Origin: Perkinsus olseni
Taxonomy: Eukaryota > Perkinsozoa > Perkinsida > Perkinsidae
DNA: 40,788 nt
Direction of reading: 5' to 3'
Assembly: GCA_013115135.1 (NCBI GenBank)
Contig: JABANP010000475.1
Location: 1 to 40,788 of the forward strand
Positions 11,041-20,357 of the stretch are shown one piece after another. Position 1 is the first letter of the stretch; every line of letters starts with the position of its first letter. Both the position numbers and the translations under genes were made by a program. Below the pieces are notes generated by a model. That model saw nothing but the letters and a program-made list of their open reading frames with translations, ran no database searches and had not been told where the DNA came from.

Positions 11041-13260
11041 GACAATCGTGGGTGGCCTGTTCGATTCGGCTTCTTCGCCTTCTCAGCCACGAGACTGTAG
11101 TTTCACAAGTTGAACACTTTCTGTCTATACGCAGCTCAGTACCGCTTCTCCCTTTTGTATCACCTCAACCATGGGCGCCTTGCGTGCGTCCTCGACTGCG
11201 TGGAACTGAGATGAGCTGAATCGGTCTCGGCCAATTGCGCAGCTTCTTATCAGTACTTAATCACGACCGCTTGTAAAGGCCTACTTTATCTCCGTAGCAG
11301 CCACTGGCTGCCAGCCAGTGCTACAGCTTTTGCTGGAAGAAGTTGTTGCGCTTAGTTATATGCGGAGGAAAGCGCATGGTGATTTTCTCATGGGCTTCGC
11401 TAGCTGTGCGGCTTACCATCAACATTACGGAGTTTCAGGAGATGACTAAAATCATCAGTATCGTTTCATCACCACCTTTCTCTCACCTCGAAGATATGAG
11501 CTGGTACTGCGTCTCGGTATTGCAGAGTCACAAATACTAACCTGCTTCTTGTGTTGGCGCTGTGTCGAGTCGTTGAACGGTGTACCGCCTCGCTGGAGAA
11601 TCCTGAGAGCTCCCTCACAGCCTGCCAAGCTTACTAGAGCCGGTTGCATTGAGCACCTCAAGCTCAAGTTGTAGATTGATATCATCTCGGACGTACGGTC
11701 GCAGTACAACTCTAGTCCAGAAAATGGCACCTCATCTCCCAATCATCAATGTACTGAAGGCCCTCCTGAACGCCGTGTACCATAGCGTACCTCACCTGAC
11801 CCCGGAGGGCACTCAACTGCTTATGTGAGCTCTCCAATATGGGGTACGGATACGAACTATCATTGAATGAAAACATGAAAAACAACGCGATAAGCTAGTC
11901 CCTTGATCTTGCACTGTCTAACTTGAGCGGCTGGTTGGTCAGGTCGGTATTGCAGTTGAGCTGGCGAGCTAGACTTTACTTATGCCTCCACATACTCCGA
12001 GTCCTCCGAGATGTAGTTGCCGCACGCCTGTTCTTCTCCGAAGAGAGTTTGACAGGTTTCGCAGAGCCTTCTACTAGGGGAAGGTTCCAGCCTAGAGTTG
12101 TTCTTGCTGAAGATACTGAAGGCCCCGAAGGAGGTACGCCACTCTTCGTACCGGAGTAGGTCACCTTAGTCAGATGGAAGTTGAAAACAATGAGGACTCC
12201 TTGCTAGCCGCAGAGATCGTCCATATCTTAGAAGCAGCTTAAAAAGTGAATGGGTTGCGACTCGCAACTTGCGAGTTAAATCGGCTTCGGTAGGGACTGC
12301 CCATCCGCAGGTGTATGGCCCAGCGCTCAGCCAAATACTTCATCCGACCATGAGAACAGAGCTCATCCGTGGCACTGGCTTCCCGCAGGGTCTTTGGGTA
12401 GCACAATGACCGCACTTCCGCGTGGTGAACTCTTCCGTTTATAGGTCTGGCAGGGTGATGATGAAGTCGATCCTGAGGGATACGTTGTCTTGTATTATCT
12501 ACACGGTGGTGGCTACTGCTTCTTCGATGGAATCACCAGCCATCTAGAGCTCGCCACTCGGATGATCGCCGAGCTACAAGATGAGCTGTCCTCCGCTGGC
12601 TGGGCTGATGTCAAGGTGGTCGCATTCATCCTCGACTACTCGTTGGCGCCACAGGCCATCCTGCCAACTCAGCTGGAGGAGGCCGTCGAAGGTTACAAAT
12701 ATATCCTGTCCCAGGACAGGTATCCCGTGGAGGCTGGCGACATAGTGATCAGTGGGGACTCTGCTGGCGGGGCCCTGGTGCTCAGTTTACTCAAATGCCT
12801 CCATGAAGGAGCATTCGGCTGTGGACCTCTAGCCGGGCCTGCGTGTGCTCATACAGTGTCACCAATGCTGAGCCTCTCTCGCAGTCTTGCACGAGGGAGT
12901 TACAACTTCAATCGCGATTTTCTATCAAACTGTCTACTGTGGTACTCCGCGAGCTGTGCTCTGTATGGCCGTCCGTCGCGGCCTGGTGAGGGACATCGGT
13001 CATCCAGAGCAAGAGTAGCTGAAGAAACTTTTTCGCTCGAATGGCGAAGGGTTAGGGGGAGAGTATCAGAAGACAAGCAGGATGAAGTGAGTGGTTGCAG
13101 CTTACACATGCCGTTCAACTCTACGCCAGCCTCCTCATTATGAGGAGTAAAGTCCTGGACCTCCAATGAAGACCTCATTGAACTTCTCCTCAGAATCCCA
13201 TGTTCACATTCACCTCAGTCAGCCGTGCCACATTCGGAAGAGTACCTATATTGGTTCAAG
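9710..13260. repeat. Array unit 2, tandem unit without the downstream R block
   Basis: Matches unit 1 from the fourth exon of the secreted-family gene through esterase B, at an offset of about 6250-6300 bp. After about 13260 it departs from unit 1 and continues into the His-bearing esterase exon and then esterase C. Confidence 0.75.
11041..11943. other. Spacer between secreted-family gene and esterase B
   Basis: Repeat of the unit 1 spacer. I see no gene. Several short open frames exist on both strands but none is conserved in frame with the other units. Confidence 0.45.
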
Positions 13261-13641
13261 TACTGCTCGCCGTTCACAAGAGCAAGTTCACATTGCATTT
13301 CTTCGCAGGCCGGCGGCTCTGAAGGCTTCCTCGAGGAGATACTACACTTTGTTAAGATGACCGATGATGTCGTGACCCTTGAAGTCTATGAGGATCGCTT
13401 CCACATTTTTCCAATGCTTTCTTGGGTGCCGCTAGCTGGTTTATGTTTCGCTTCACCGTTGTTTATGGGCTTGCCTCAGATAATACCCCAAGGGAAGATC
13501 GCTATCAAGCGATGGGCCTCGTTTTCGAGCAGCGCGCTGATGGGCAAACCCTTGCCCTTGGGCCAGCATCTTGCTGTTTACCCAGCAGGCTCCGTCAAAC
13601 CGCATCCACAATTAGACTGGGACACCGCTCAGTCCGGATAA
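11944..13641 (+). CDS. Esterase B, HSL/GDSAG-type, damaged 5' end, intact 3' end
   Basis: Close paralogue of esterase A. The main exon, 12445-13086, has the same 642-bp length and carries [10 protein letters not shown] and GDSAGG. The 3' exon, which is in frame to 13641, supplies VTLEVYEDRFHIFPM, where the His fits the catalytic triad position. At the 5' end, the ATG of A (5664) reads ATTG here. The exon starting at 12174 (MEVENNEDSLLAAEI) has TAA where A has TAC, followed by an insertion of about 14 bases. Translation may start elsewhere, for example at an internal ATG, or this is a pseudogene. The exon upstream of the His exon is not resolved. Confidence 0.6.
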
Positions 13642-14530
13642 GATCATTTTAGTTTTCCCTAGCACCGTGCAAGGTTCTTTATCCTTGCGTTGAACAAGAC
13701 GGGGAGCGGACACAAATAAGCTCATTCGCGAGATTTGCCTTAGCTGCCGTCCTTTTCGTTCATCATGGTCGCTTGGGGTACTATCACGCGCCTCCCGCGA
13801 TTTTTCTATTTCATTGTCTGGCGTCTGAATCCGATTACCTCACCACAGGGAAAGGAGCTCATGGAGTGGGTCTTTTGAACCGATCACATTTGTTCGTATC
13901 CATTTCTGAGCAGGCGTCTCGGTGCTTTGCATCTTGTTGCCTGCGCCTACCTCTTCAAGAGCTCTATGCGTGCCGTGGCGGAGGTAATGCTTCCGTATCG
14001 CCCCTGCGCCAGGCACAGATTGTTTTCTTCAGCTGCTCTCTTACGCACTCTTCAGCTGTGACCTTAGTTGGTCACTTACGATAACCTTATTCCTGCCACT
14101 TCCCCCTGAGGTAGAGAGAGGCTCCCCTTGCCTGGCTTATCCTGTGTTCAGTTCTCAGACGAGTCGAGCGATGCGTCGAAGTACTACGCTGAGGTTATGG
14201 CCGTGGTGGAGAGTCTGACTAAAGTCCGCTAGTTTCATGCTGAGAGCCCTCCGACTGAGTCCGTCAGGTATTCGCCCCACCATTCGTGGAGATGCTCTAT
14301 CCCTCCTTGATGACGGAGGGTATCTATTTGAAAGAGAACTCACTGAGAGGAACTTGGGTGAGGGCTCATGCTGATTCAATGGGCTGGTTTCTTTGGTGGC
14401 TCGAGCTGCTGTGGTGGCCAAAGGCCAAGATGTGTCTATCGGGTGCATATTTTCTATTGCGTTCACGCGATACACGAACTTCCACAGCTTTTCTGCGTCT
14501 TCCTTGGCGGAACGTGGGGTCTTATTTCAG
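13642..14530. other. Region between esterases B and C, probable 5' exons of C
   Basis: No clear complete gene. A short coding-like piece at about 14157-14242 ([18 protein letters not shown]) ends at a stop. Open frames at 14280-14520 may hold the N-terminal exons of esterase C, by analogy with the three small exons before the HGGG exon in A. I could not assign borders. Confidence 0.35.
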
Positions 14531-15505
14531 GTCTTCTTCTCGGAGCCCCATCCTGAAATTGTTGACGAGCATGTTGTACTGTATTACATTCATGGTGGGG
14601 GCTATTGCTTCTTCGATGGAGCATCAAGTCATCTCGAGCTCTGCGCCTCTATGATGACCGAGCTGCAAGCTAAATTAGATTCCTGCTGGCAGGCGAGAGT
14701 GAAGGTTGTGGCGATGATCATCGACTACTCCTTGGCCCCTGCAAGCATCTTTCCGAAGCAACTTGATGAGGTTGTGGCAGGGTACAAATACGTGCTCGAA
14801 CAGACACGATTTCCGACGAGGCCTGAGAGGGTCGTGCTAGCCGGAGATTCAGCAGGGGGAGCGCTCGCTCTGGGGTGTCTCAAATCCTTGGCAAGAAACG
14901 CATCCGGCTACAACTTGCCCTCACCCGCGTGTTGTCTGGCGATGTCCCCGGTGGTAGACTTAGGGAAAAGCCTGGCGGGTCATATATACGACATGAGCCG
15001 GGACATGCTCTCGAATGTGATGGTTTGGAACGCTGGCATGGCTCTGATTCACGGAGAGTGGTATCGGTCTCCGGCTGAAGACAACGCTGATGGAACGGGA
15101 GAGTGGCGAGTGATAGATAGCAAGGAACTTTTTGGCACCAAAAAGGGAGTCCGACGTTTGACAGTCGGATAACGTGGAGAGTGCTCTTCTGATCAGGCTG
15201 ACCTGGCCTCAGTCACTCTGGGTGATTTTGGACCAACCACATTTGGAGGCTGTCCCATACTGTTGCAGGTAGATGCTGTGTAGAACTTTGCCATAAGAAC
15301 ACTTAGTGAGCCTCACTCTCAGGCGGGAGAGGTGGAGGGATTCATGGAGGATATTTTGCCCTTCGCAGAGCGGGCAGCGGCGGTGACGAGCTGCCGGTTG
15401 GAGGTCTACGAAGAGATGATACACGTCTTTCCTATGTTCAGCTCGGTGATGAACGGAAGGACATTCCCGTCAGATATGAGCTTGCTGTTGATGAGTAGGT
15501 TCTAG
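14531..15505 (+). CDS. Esterase C, HSL/GDSAG-type alpha/beta hydrolase
   Basis: Third and most diverged esterase. Three phase-0 exons are well supported: 14531-15109, 15197-15268 and 15323-15505. The first holds [24 protein letters not shown] and AGDSAGG. The second encodes [20 protein letters not shown]. The third encodes [14 protein letters not shown] and [14 protein letters not shown], where the His should be the general base. The end is TAG at 15503. The acidic triad member is not obvious: the usual Asp position seems to hold Glu or Ser in both B and C. Upstream exons probably exist, since A has three before this point, but were not resolved. Expected substrate is a small or medium acyl ester; nothing shows localisation. 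Confidence 0.8.
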
Positions 15506-15810
15506 GCGAGGGAAGGTTGGCAATCACGAGATGGACGGAGTTCTGCATCGACGTCTTGGATGGCCGTTGTGATAACCACTCTCCTGGCTACTACTTTATA
15601 TCGCTGGCCGGCGGGGCCAAACGCTTGCCTTGGTCGCTTTGATTCATCACTGTGCCCATGGTGTGTTTTCCGTGCCTGTGGATTTGTGTCAACTGCGAGG
15701 CTCGGTAGTTATCGTCGGTGACTCCTCATAGATTCGCCGGAGTCGAACGGCCGTTCCACGTCGTGGTGGCTTTCCGGATTACCGGCTAAAAGCTGGACGA
15801 ATAACCTTGC

Positions 15811-15864
15811 GTTGAAATCATTTCAACCAACTCCATCATTTCAATGAAATGTTGGAGTTGGTTG
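15811..15864. repeat. Two adjacent inverted repeats, one a near-perfect 41-nt hairpin
   Basis: Positions 15811-15827 form an 8-bp perfect palindrome around one base (GTTGAAAT C ATTTCAAC). Positions 15824-15843 and 15845-15864 are 20-base inverted repeats (CAACCAACTCCATCATTTCA against its complement) with one mismatch and a one-base centre. The two structures share four bases, so only one can form at a time in a single strand. Confidence 0.85.
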
Positions 15865-15951
15865 CAGTTCCACAAATGCATAACACATACACCGCTGGAA
15901 GCTTCCATACAGAGTTGCCACAGTCGGGCTCGATGAGTGCATTTCCCGCCA

Positions 15952-16003
15952 CACAAGAAATGCATGCTTTATCATAAAGCTGTTGAGTTTTGTGTGGTCA
16001 CAT
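15952..16003. repeat. Nested inverted repeat
   Basis: An outer CCACACAA / TTGTGTGG pair encloses an inner hairpin GCTTTA-TCA-TAAAGC near 15965-15979. A second small pair, GTCAC / GTGAC, follows at about 15999-16013. Could be a structured transcript or chance; no snoRNA boxes could be assigned. Confidence 0.5.
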
Positions 16004-16526
16004 CACGTGACTCATGTTGCTTACTGATCCAGAGAAAGCTGTGTTCGGGTCTGAGTGTGCTTTGAAGGGCCTTGACGGCCTTGGACACCTGGCCCAGCCC
16101 GCGAATAATGCGATCGAAACCGCGTCGTCGACGCGCGTTCCCCATGTCGTTGGCATGGTGTCGACGTTGAGTCGAAGAATACGCTGGAATTACTGGTGTC
16201 GCTGTTTACCATTCGACGGGACTAGCTGGTGACGCTCGCGCGCGCGTTCGCTGGCCTTACAAACAAGTCAACGTAATAGAAGGCGCGCGCTGGTGCATAC
16301 AATGATTCGCTCGGCGCTGACTTGATCTGATTGAATGATATTCTGAAGTAGATTGTATTGCTTCCCACTCACTAGTTAAATCAACTCAACATCGCTATCA
16401 ACTCCATCAGTATTGCTTCCGCAGACAACGACATGCAATGTCATAATATGATAGTCAAATTATTCAATAATTCTACAGTCGCCGGTAGCCGCGTGGGCTC
16501 GCCGACCAGCTTCCTTCTAGCCGTCC

Positions 16527-16970
16527 TCACATTACCGTCGCTGCCACTACCCCTAATACCACCCATGCGACCGATGTGGTGCCTCCGAAGCTCGTGAGGC
16601 CACCGCCGCGGAGATTCTCCCGCGGAGACACGGTCGTGCTCATCGCTGCGGCCAAGATGTCGTCCCCGTGGGGGATGTCCAACTCCGCCAGCAGCTCCAC
16701 CACGGACTTGGAGGTTACCGCAGCCGTCGTAGGACTTGAGCTACTGGGAGCCGCTGTGGTGAGGCTGCGGTAGGGAAGAATCTCCAAGTTTTGCAACCTT
16801 TCTTCGATGGACAGTGCTCCGGCCGTGGAGGATAGATCAGGAGCCGCAGTGGTGTTGCCAGGTGGACCCGAAGCTAGCCAATCCTGGTCATCTCCAGGCA
16901 GGGTGAAGCCGTCGAAAGGATTGCCCTCAGCAGATGAGCAGAGGAAGATCAAGGCAGAGAGGATAAGCAT
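16527..16970 (-). CDS. Small secreted Thr/Ser/Ala-rich protein with GPI-like C-terminus
   Basis: Single-exon frame of 147 residues from the ATG at 16970 to TGA at 16527. Residues 1-16 are a signal peptide (MLILSALIFLCSSAEG). The middle is rich in Thr, Ser, Ala and Pro, as in O-glycosylated surface proteins, with one acidic LAELDIPHGDDIL segment. The end is Gly-rich (RGGGLTSFGG) followed by a short hydrophobic tail (VAWVVLGVVAATVM) ending at the stop, the layout of a GPI-anchor signal. Likely a small surface protein. No family recognised. Confidence 0.6.
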   Translation of the reverse strand: MLILSALIFLCSSAEGNPFDGFTLPGDDQDWLASGPPGNTTAAPDLSSTAGALSIEERLQNLEILPYRSLTTAAPSSSSPTTAAVTSKSVVELLAELDIPHGDDILAAAMSTTVSPRENLRGGGLTSFGGTTSVAWVVLGVVAATVM

Positions 16971-17241
16971 AGGAGCGGTAATAGTAAATAACTATGAGCG
17001 AGAGCTCGATTAGGGAGGGTATTGCGCGCCCTAGAGTTTGAACCATGAAACATCCCAATGAGCGTGAATCTCCGATGATCGCGGTCGCGGAGTGAGGCGA
17101 GCCGAAATGAAGATGCGGAATTTGAGTACTTCGAGCGCGGTGCGTGCCACGCGCGGCGTGCGGTGGGTTCAACCCGCCGCTTTATGAGGCAGCTCTGCGG
17201 GGAGTTACGTTGGACAATTATTGAATACGCGCCAGGATCAC

Positions 17242-17571
17242 TCATTTGTCTGGAAGGGTCCTCACGGGAGGAATATGTTCCGCCCGAATGCTGGTTCCAG
17301 TGCTTGCGGTGGTGCTGACAAAATGGGTGGGCACTCGTAACGGGAGAATACGAGAGGTTAAGAAAGAATTTTCGGTGACCCGAGTACGCCAAACGTCTCT
17401 ACTATTCCGGGAGGCGAGTTCCTGGCTCGAGCTAATGTTACTGGCGTTCAGGAACGCCACGTGAAATTCGATGCAGCCTCTGAACCGTCCAGAAGAGAGT
17501 GGCAAGGGCGCACGCGCAAAAGACACCGCGATGGCATGAAGCAGAAATGACGGGACAACACGAGTCCTCAT
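17242..17571 (-). CDS. Possible small secreted protein
   Basis: An open frame of 109 codons starting at ATG 17571 with a hydrophobic N-terminus (PSFLLHAIAVSFARA) that could be a signal peptide. The rest is Ser/Arg-rich and unremarkable. It is upstream of, and on the same strand as, the GPI-tailed protein. There is no conservation evidence, and the plus strand is open for part of the same stretch, so it may not be a gene. Confidence 0.2.
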   Translation of the reverse strand: MRTRVVPSFLLHAIAVSFARAPLPLSSGRFRGCIEFHVAFLNASNISSSQELASRNSRDVWRTRVTENSFLTSRILPLRVPTHFVSTTASTGTSIRAEHIPPVRTLPDK

Positions 17572-19055
17572 TGGTTGAGGTACGTGATGCCAGCTACAAG
17601 GATGAGGTCAATGTGTAAACAACGCTGCCATGCTCTCTGTAAAACATTTGTCACGCATTTCGCTGAATGTTGCGTTTGGTCAGTTGCGACCAGTAGCCTA
17701 GCAGTAGTGGGGAGACTCATTAGGATCGATGCGTACAGGCTGTAACAGCCGAGCTGTGCATTCTTTCGAGATCTTGGCGTCGTTCGTCTGGTGTGTGTGC
17801 AAGCTAGCCGCTTCGGGTAGCTGCGCTACTCTTAAGACGAGGAAAACCTTGGGCAAAGACCTTCAGTCATGATATAAGAGTTCAACCCGTCGGGTGGGAA
17901 GGTCGTCACTGACGACTCGTCAGCTTCTTTGATCGATGATCATGTTATGACGGAGCGGGCTGATGTATATCACTCTCGTGTGTCAATTTGTAGTAGCACT
18001 TCGGCGCGCGACTGTTCGTGAGGCCAACGGACACGAACTACGTAGGTTGTGGATATTATCAGAGTACCAGACAGATATCCAAGAGGATACTGAGAATTAC
18101 AGCGATGCGCACTCCTGTAACTCGACCACACAACTGAATCTGTGGTGAGGACTTGATAATTTAACGAGCTGTCCTGAGGTAATTTAACGAGTGAAGACGA
18201 AGATAACGAGGGCTTGGGACACCTCGCAATAGAGTTTCTCGATAGTAATGGGTAATCGCTTGCAGGGAAGCGAGCAATCGAGTGCGTCTGACTTCAGTCG
18301 AAGACTTCGTCAAACTTAGTCGGGACTTAGTCCTTCCTAACGTAGAAGTCGAGACTATCTCAACGCAAATTTGACAGTCACTCCATTGGGGTGGCACATG
18401 CACTGGCGCAAGACTTTTGACCGCTCACGACCACCCCGAACACAACTGCGTGCAGTGCACTGCCGCTGTATATCCCGCCAGTAACATGATAGCGCATCAT
18501 GCTTACACGCAGGCTACGACGACTATCGTTGTTACGGCAGGAGATTAGCACCAAGATGTCAATAGAAAGGCTAGGCTGGCTACAGCCATGAGCTTCTCGG
18601 CCATTAAACCCCCCTTGTCGCCGTGAACCTTTCAGCAGCGACATCGTTTAAAAGCGACGATGAGAAACCAATATTCGTCTGCGATAGCAGCACGAATAAC
18701 AATACTCTACCCTGAGCTGTTGGGGGAGGGAACATTCCGATTCATGCTGCCTAGGCGATAGTCGTGCCGCCCATTGCACTACTTCACCCCTTCACCAACG
18801 CGGATTGCCCCAAGGTGGCTATCGACATTCGGTTGGCCATTTGGAAGGGGTTTCGGTACTCTCTGCGCTAGATCCCGCTCGTGGGAAGAAGCCAAGACGT
18901 AAATCCTGAAAAGTTCCCGTCGGCGCGGAATCACTTCTCGCTCGCCCTAACCGTTTCGTGTTGGGGCGAGTTCCAAAAACTCCACAATCGGTGTTCCAAG
19001 CTCTTCCTTCACTCATTCCCGCTTCTCAGGCTCACGTTTAATCACTTCCCTAGCA
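17572..19055. other. Intergenic region, no gene seen
   Basis: Only short open frames with no recognisable content on either strand. The last 150 bases before 19056 are pyrimidine-rich and end CTTCCCTAG two bases before the ATG of the next gene, a good splice-acceptor context in a 5' leader. Confidence 0.5.
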
Positions 19056-19670
19056 ATGAGCGCTTCTGTCACCACTCAGCAAATTCCTGCTACTACTGCT
19101 CAGGCCACAGCTGCCACGTACTACTCTACTCAGCCTGCGACCACCTCATCTATTACCCCTCCTTCCGGTCCTATGATCGATGAGAAGATTGTCATGAAGC
19201 AGAAGGATAAGGCTCTTCGAGAGCTCGAGTCCCGGGTCAAGCTTGCTCTCCAGCAGCACGATCAGATGTATCAGCTTCAGAAGTCTCACATCAACGCCGA
19301 TCATGACAGGCAGATGGAGTACACCAAGGCAACTATCGAGAAGGAGCGTCAAGCCGCTCTCTTTGACCTCGAGGGCCAGTACCAGACCAACAACCGAGGT
19401 TTGGAGCAGGCCGCAATTCAGCAGCGCATGCAGATCGAGACTACCGCTATGCAGCTTGATATCCAGGCTCATCAGCAGAAGATGGTTCAGGAGCACCAAG
19501 AGCGTGAGCGCAAGTGGACTGGTAGTCAGGTCGCTGGTATGCCTCCTACTGCCTATCCTACTGCCCCGGTTAGTTATAGCCCTTCCTACACAGTTCAGCA
19601 GCCAGGCAATGTTGTGTACACCAGCACCGTCCAGCAACCCAGCACAAGCGTCTCTCCGGCTGCTCAGTGA
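19056..19670 (+). CDS. Gln-rich coiled-coil protein, single exon
   Basis: A 204-residue protein with no intron. Residues 1-40 are Thr/Ala/Ser/Pro-rich. About 43-155 are a charged, Gln-rich helix with heptad-like spacing (KDKALRELESRVKLALQQHD, then EKERQAALFDLEGQYQ and QAHQQKMVQEHQERERK), predicted coiled coil. The C-terminus is Pro/Tyr/Val/Gln-rich and disordered (PTAPVSYSPSYTVQQ). Codon choice is strongly biased toward C/G-ending codons (CAG, AAG, CTC, GAG), more than in neighbouring genes, as in highly expressed genes. A structural or cytoskeletal role is plausible, but I do not recognise the family. The AG acceptor at 19053 just before the ATG would fit cis- or trans-splicing of the leader. 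Confidence 0.75.
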   Translation: MSASVTTQQIPATTAQATAATYYSTQPATTSSITPPSGPMIDEKIVMKQKDKALRELESRVKLALQQHDQMYQLQKSHINADHDRQMEYTKATIEKERQAALFDLEGQYQTNNRGLEQAAIQQRMQIETTAMQLDIQAHQQKMVQEHQERERKWTGSQVAGMPPTAYPTAPVSYSPSYTVQQPGNVVYTSTVQQPSTSVSPAAQ

Positions 19671-20357
19671 ATGAGGTTGGTATGACGTTGTTATTGTAAG
19701 GTCGAGGAAGTCTTTGCTTGTTTTTATATAACTTGTCAAAGCTAGACCCATACATAACGTTCAATTTCAGCATGATAACTCAAGCGTTGTGTTAATAGTA
19801 GTGGGAGCGTAGTGGTAATTTTCGAGGGATGAGTGAAGGGCGTGATGAATTTACGCAGAGTAACATATTATTCAGGATTCTAGGGAATGTTGAAGTGTTT
19901 TTCACGTAACTTCTAATCGAAACAAATCAATGCAGTGAAATGCACATGTTATCATGACTGATAAGGCGCTATTCATGTGCCACACATAATGTACTGTCAC
20001 GTAATTCGACATAACAACAACTGCTTTGCTTTGCTTTGCTTGGATCGTCCTGACGTTGTTTTAGCACGGTAGAACGGTATCTCACAACCTTTGTTTCCTC
20101 AAAGTCATTTGTACCAGGTAAGCGACTAACATGACAATTGCGATGCTGGCGTGATCTCGCACTCAAATCACCAGCGGGTCCGCATTCAAGACACCCTCAC
20201 AGAAAAGTGGAAACTCTGACTTCTACCATACTATCGCAGAGCACCATAGAAGTATCCCTAGACCACGGGAATACTCAAAACTCAACAGTATGATAATCAA
20301 AGAAACTCCTCCATCATGTCAATAGTTGGTCTTTCTTGGCTGTTGTGTTCGACGAAC
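19671..20357. other. Convergent intergenic region
   Basis: Separates the 3' ends of two convergent genes. A/T-richer than coding sequence. Contains only the short TGCTT repeat as structure. No gene seen. Confidence 0.5.
20022..20041. repeat. Short tandem repeat (TGCTT)x4
   Basis: Four perfect TGCTT copies in the convergent intergenic region. Confidence 0.9.

Larger units (their letters stand above)
15506..16526. other. Intergenic region with inverted repeats
   Basis: No gene seen. It holds two inverted-repeat clusters (listed separately) and a CG-alternating run near 16230-16250. It becomes A/T rich toward 16470. Confidence 0.5.
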
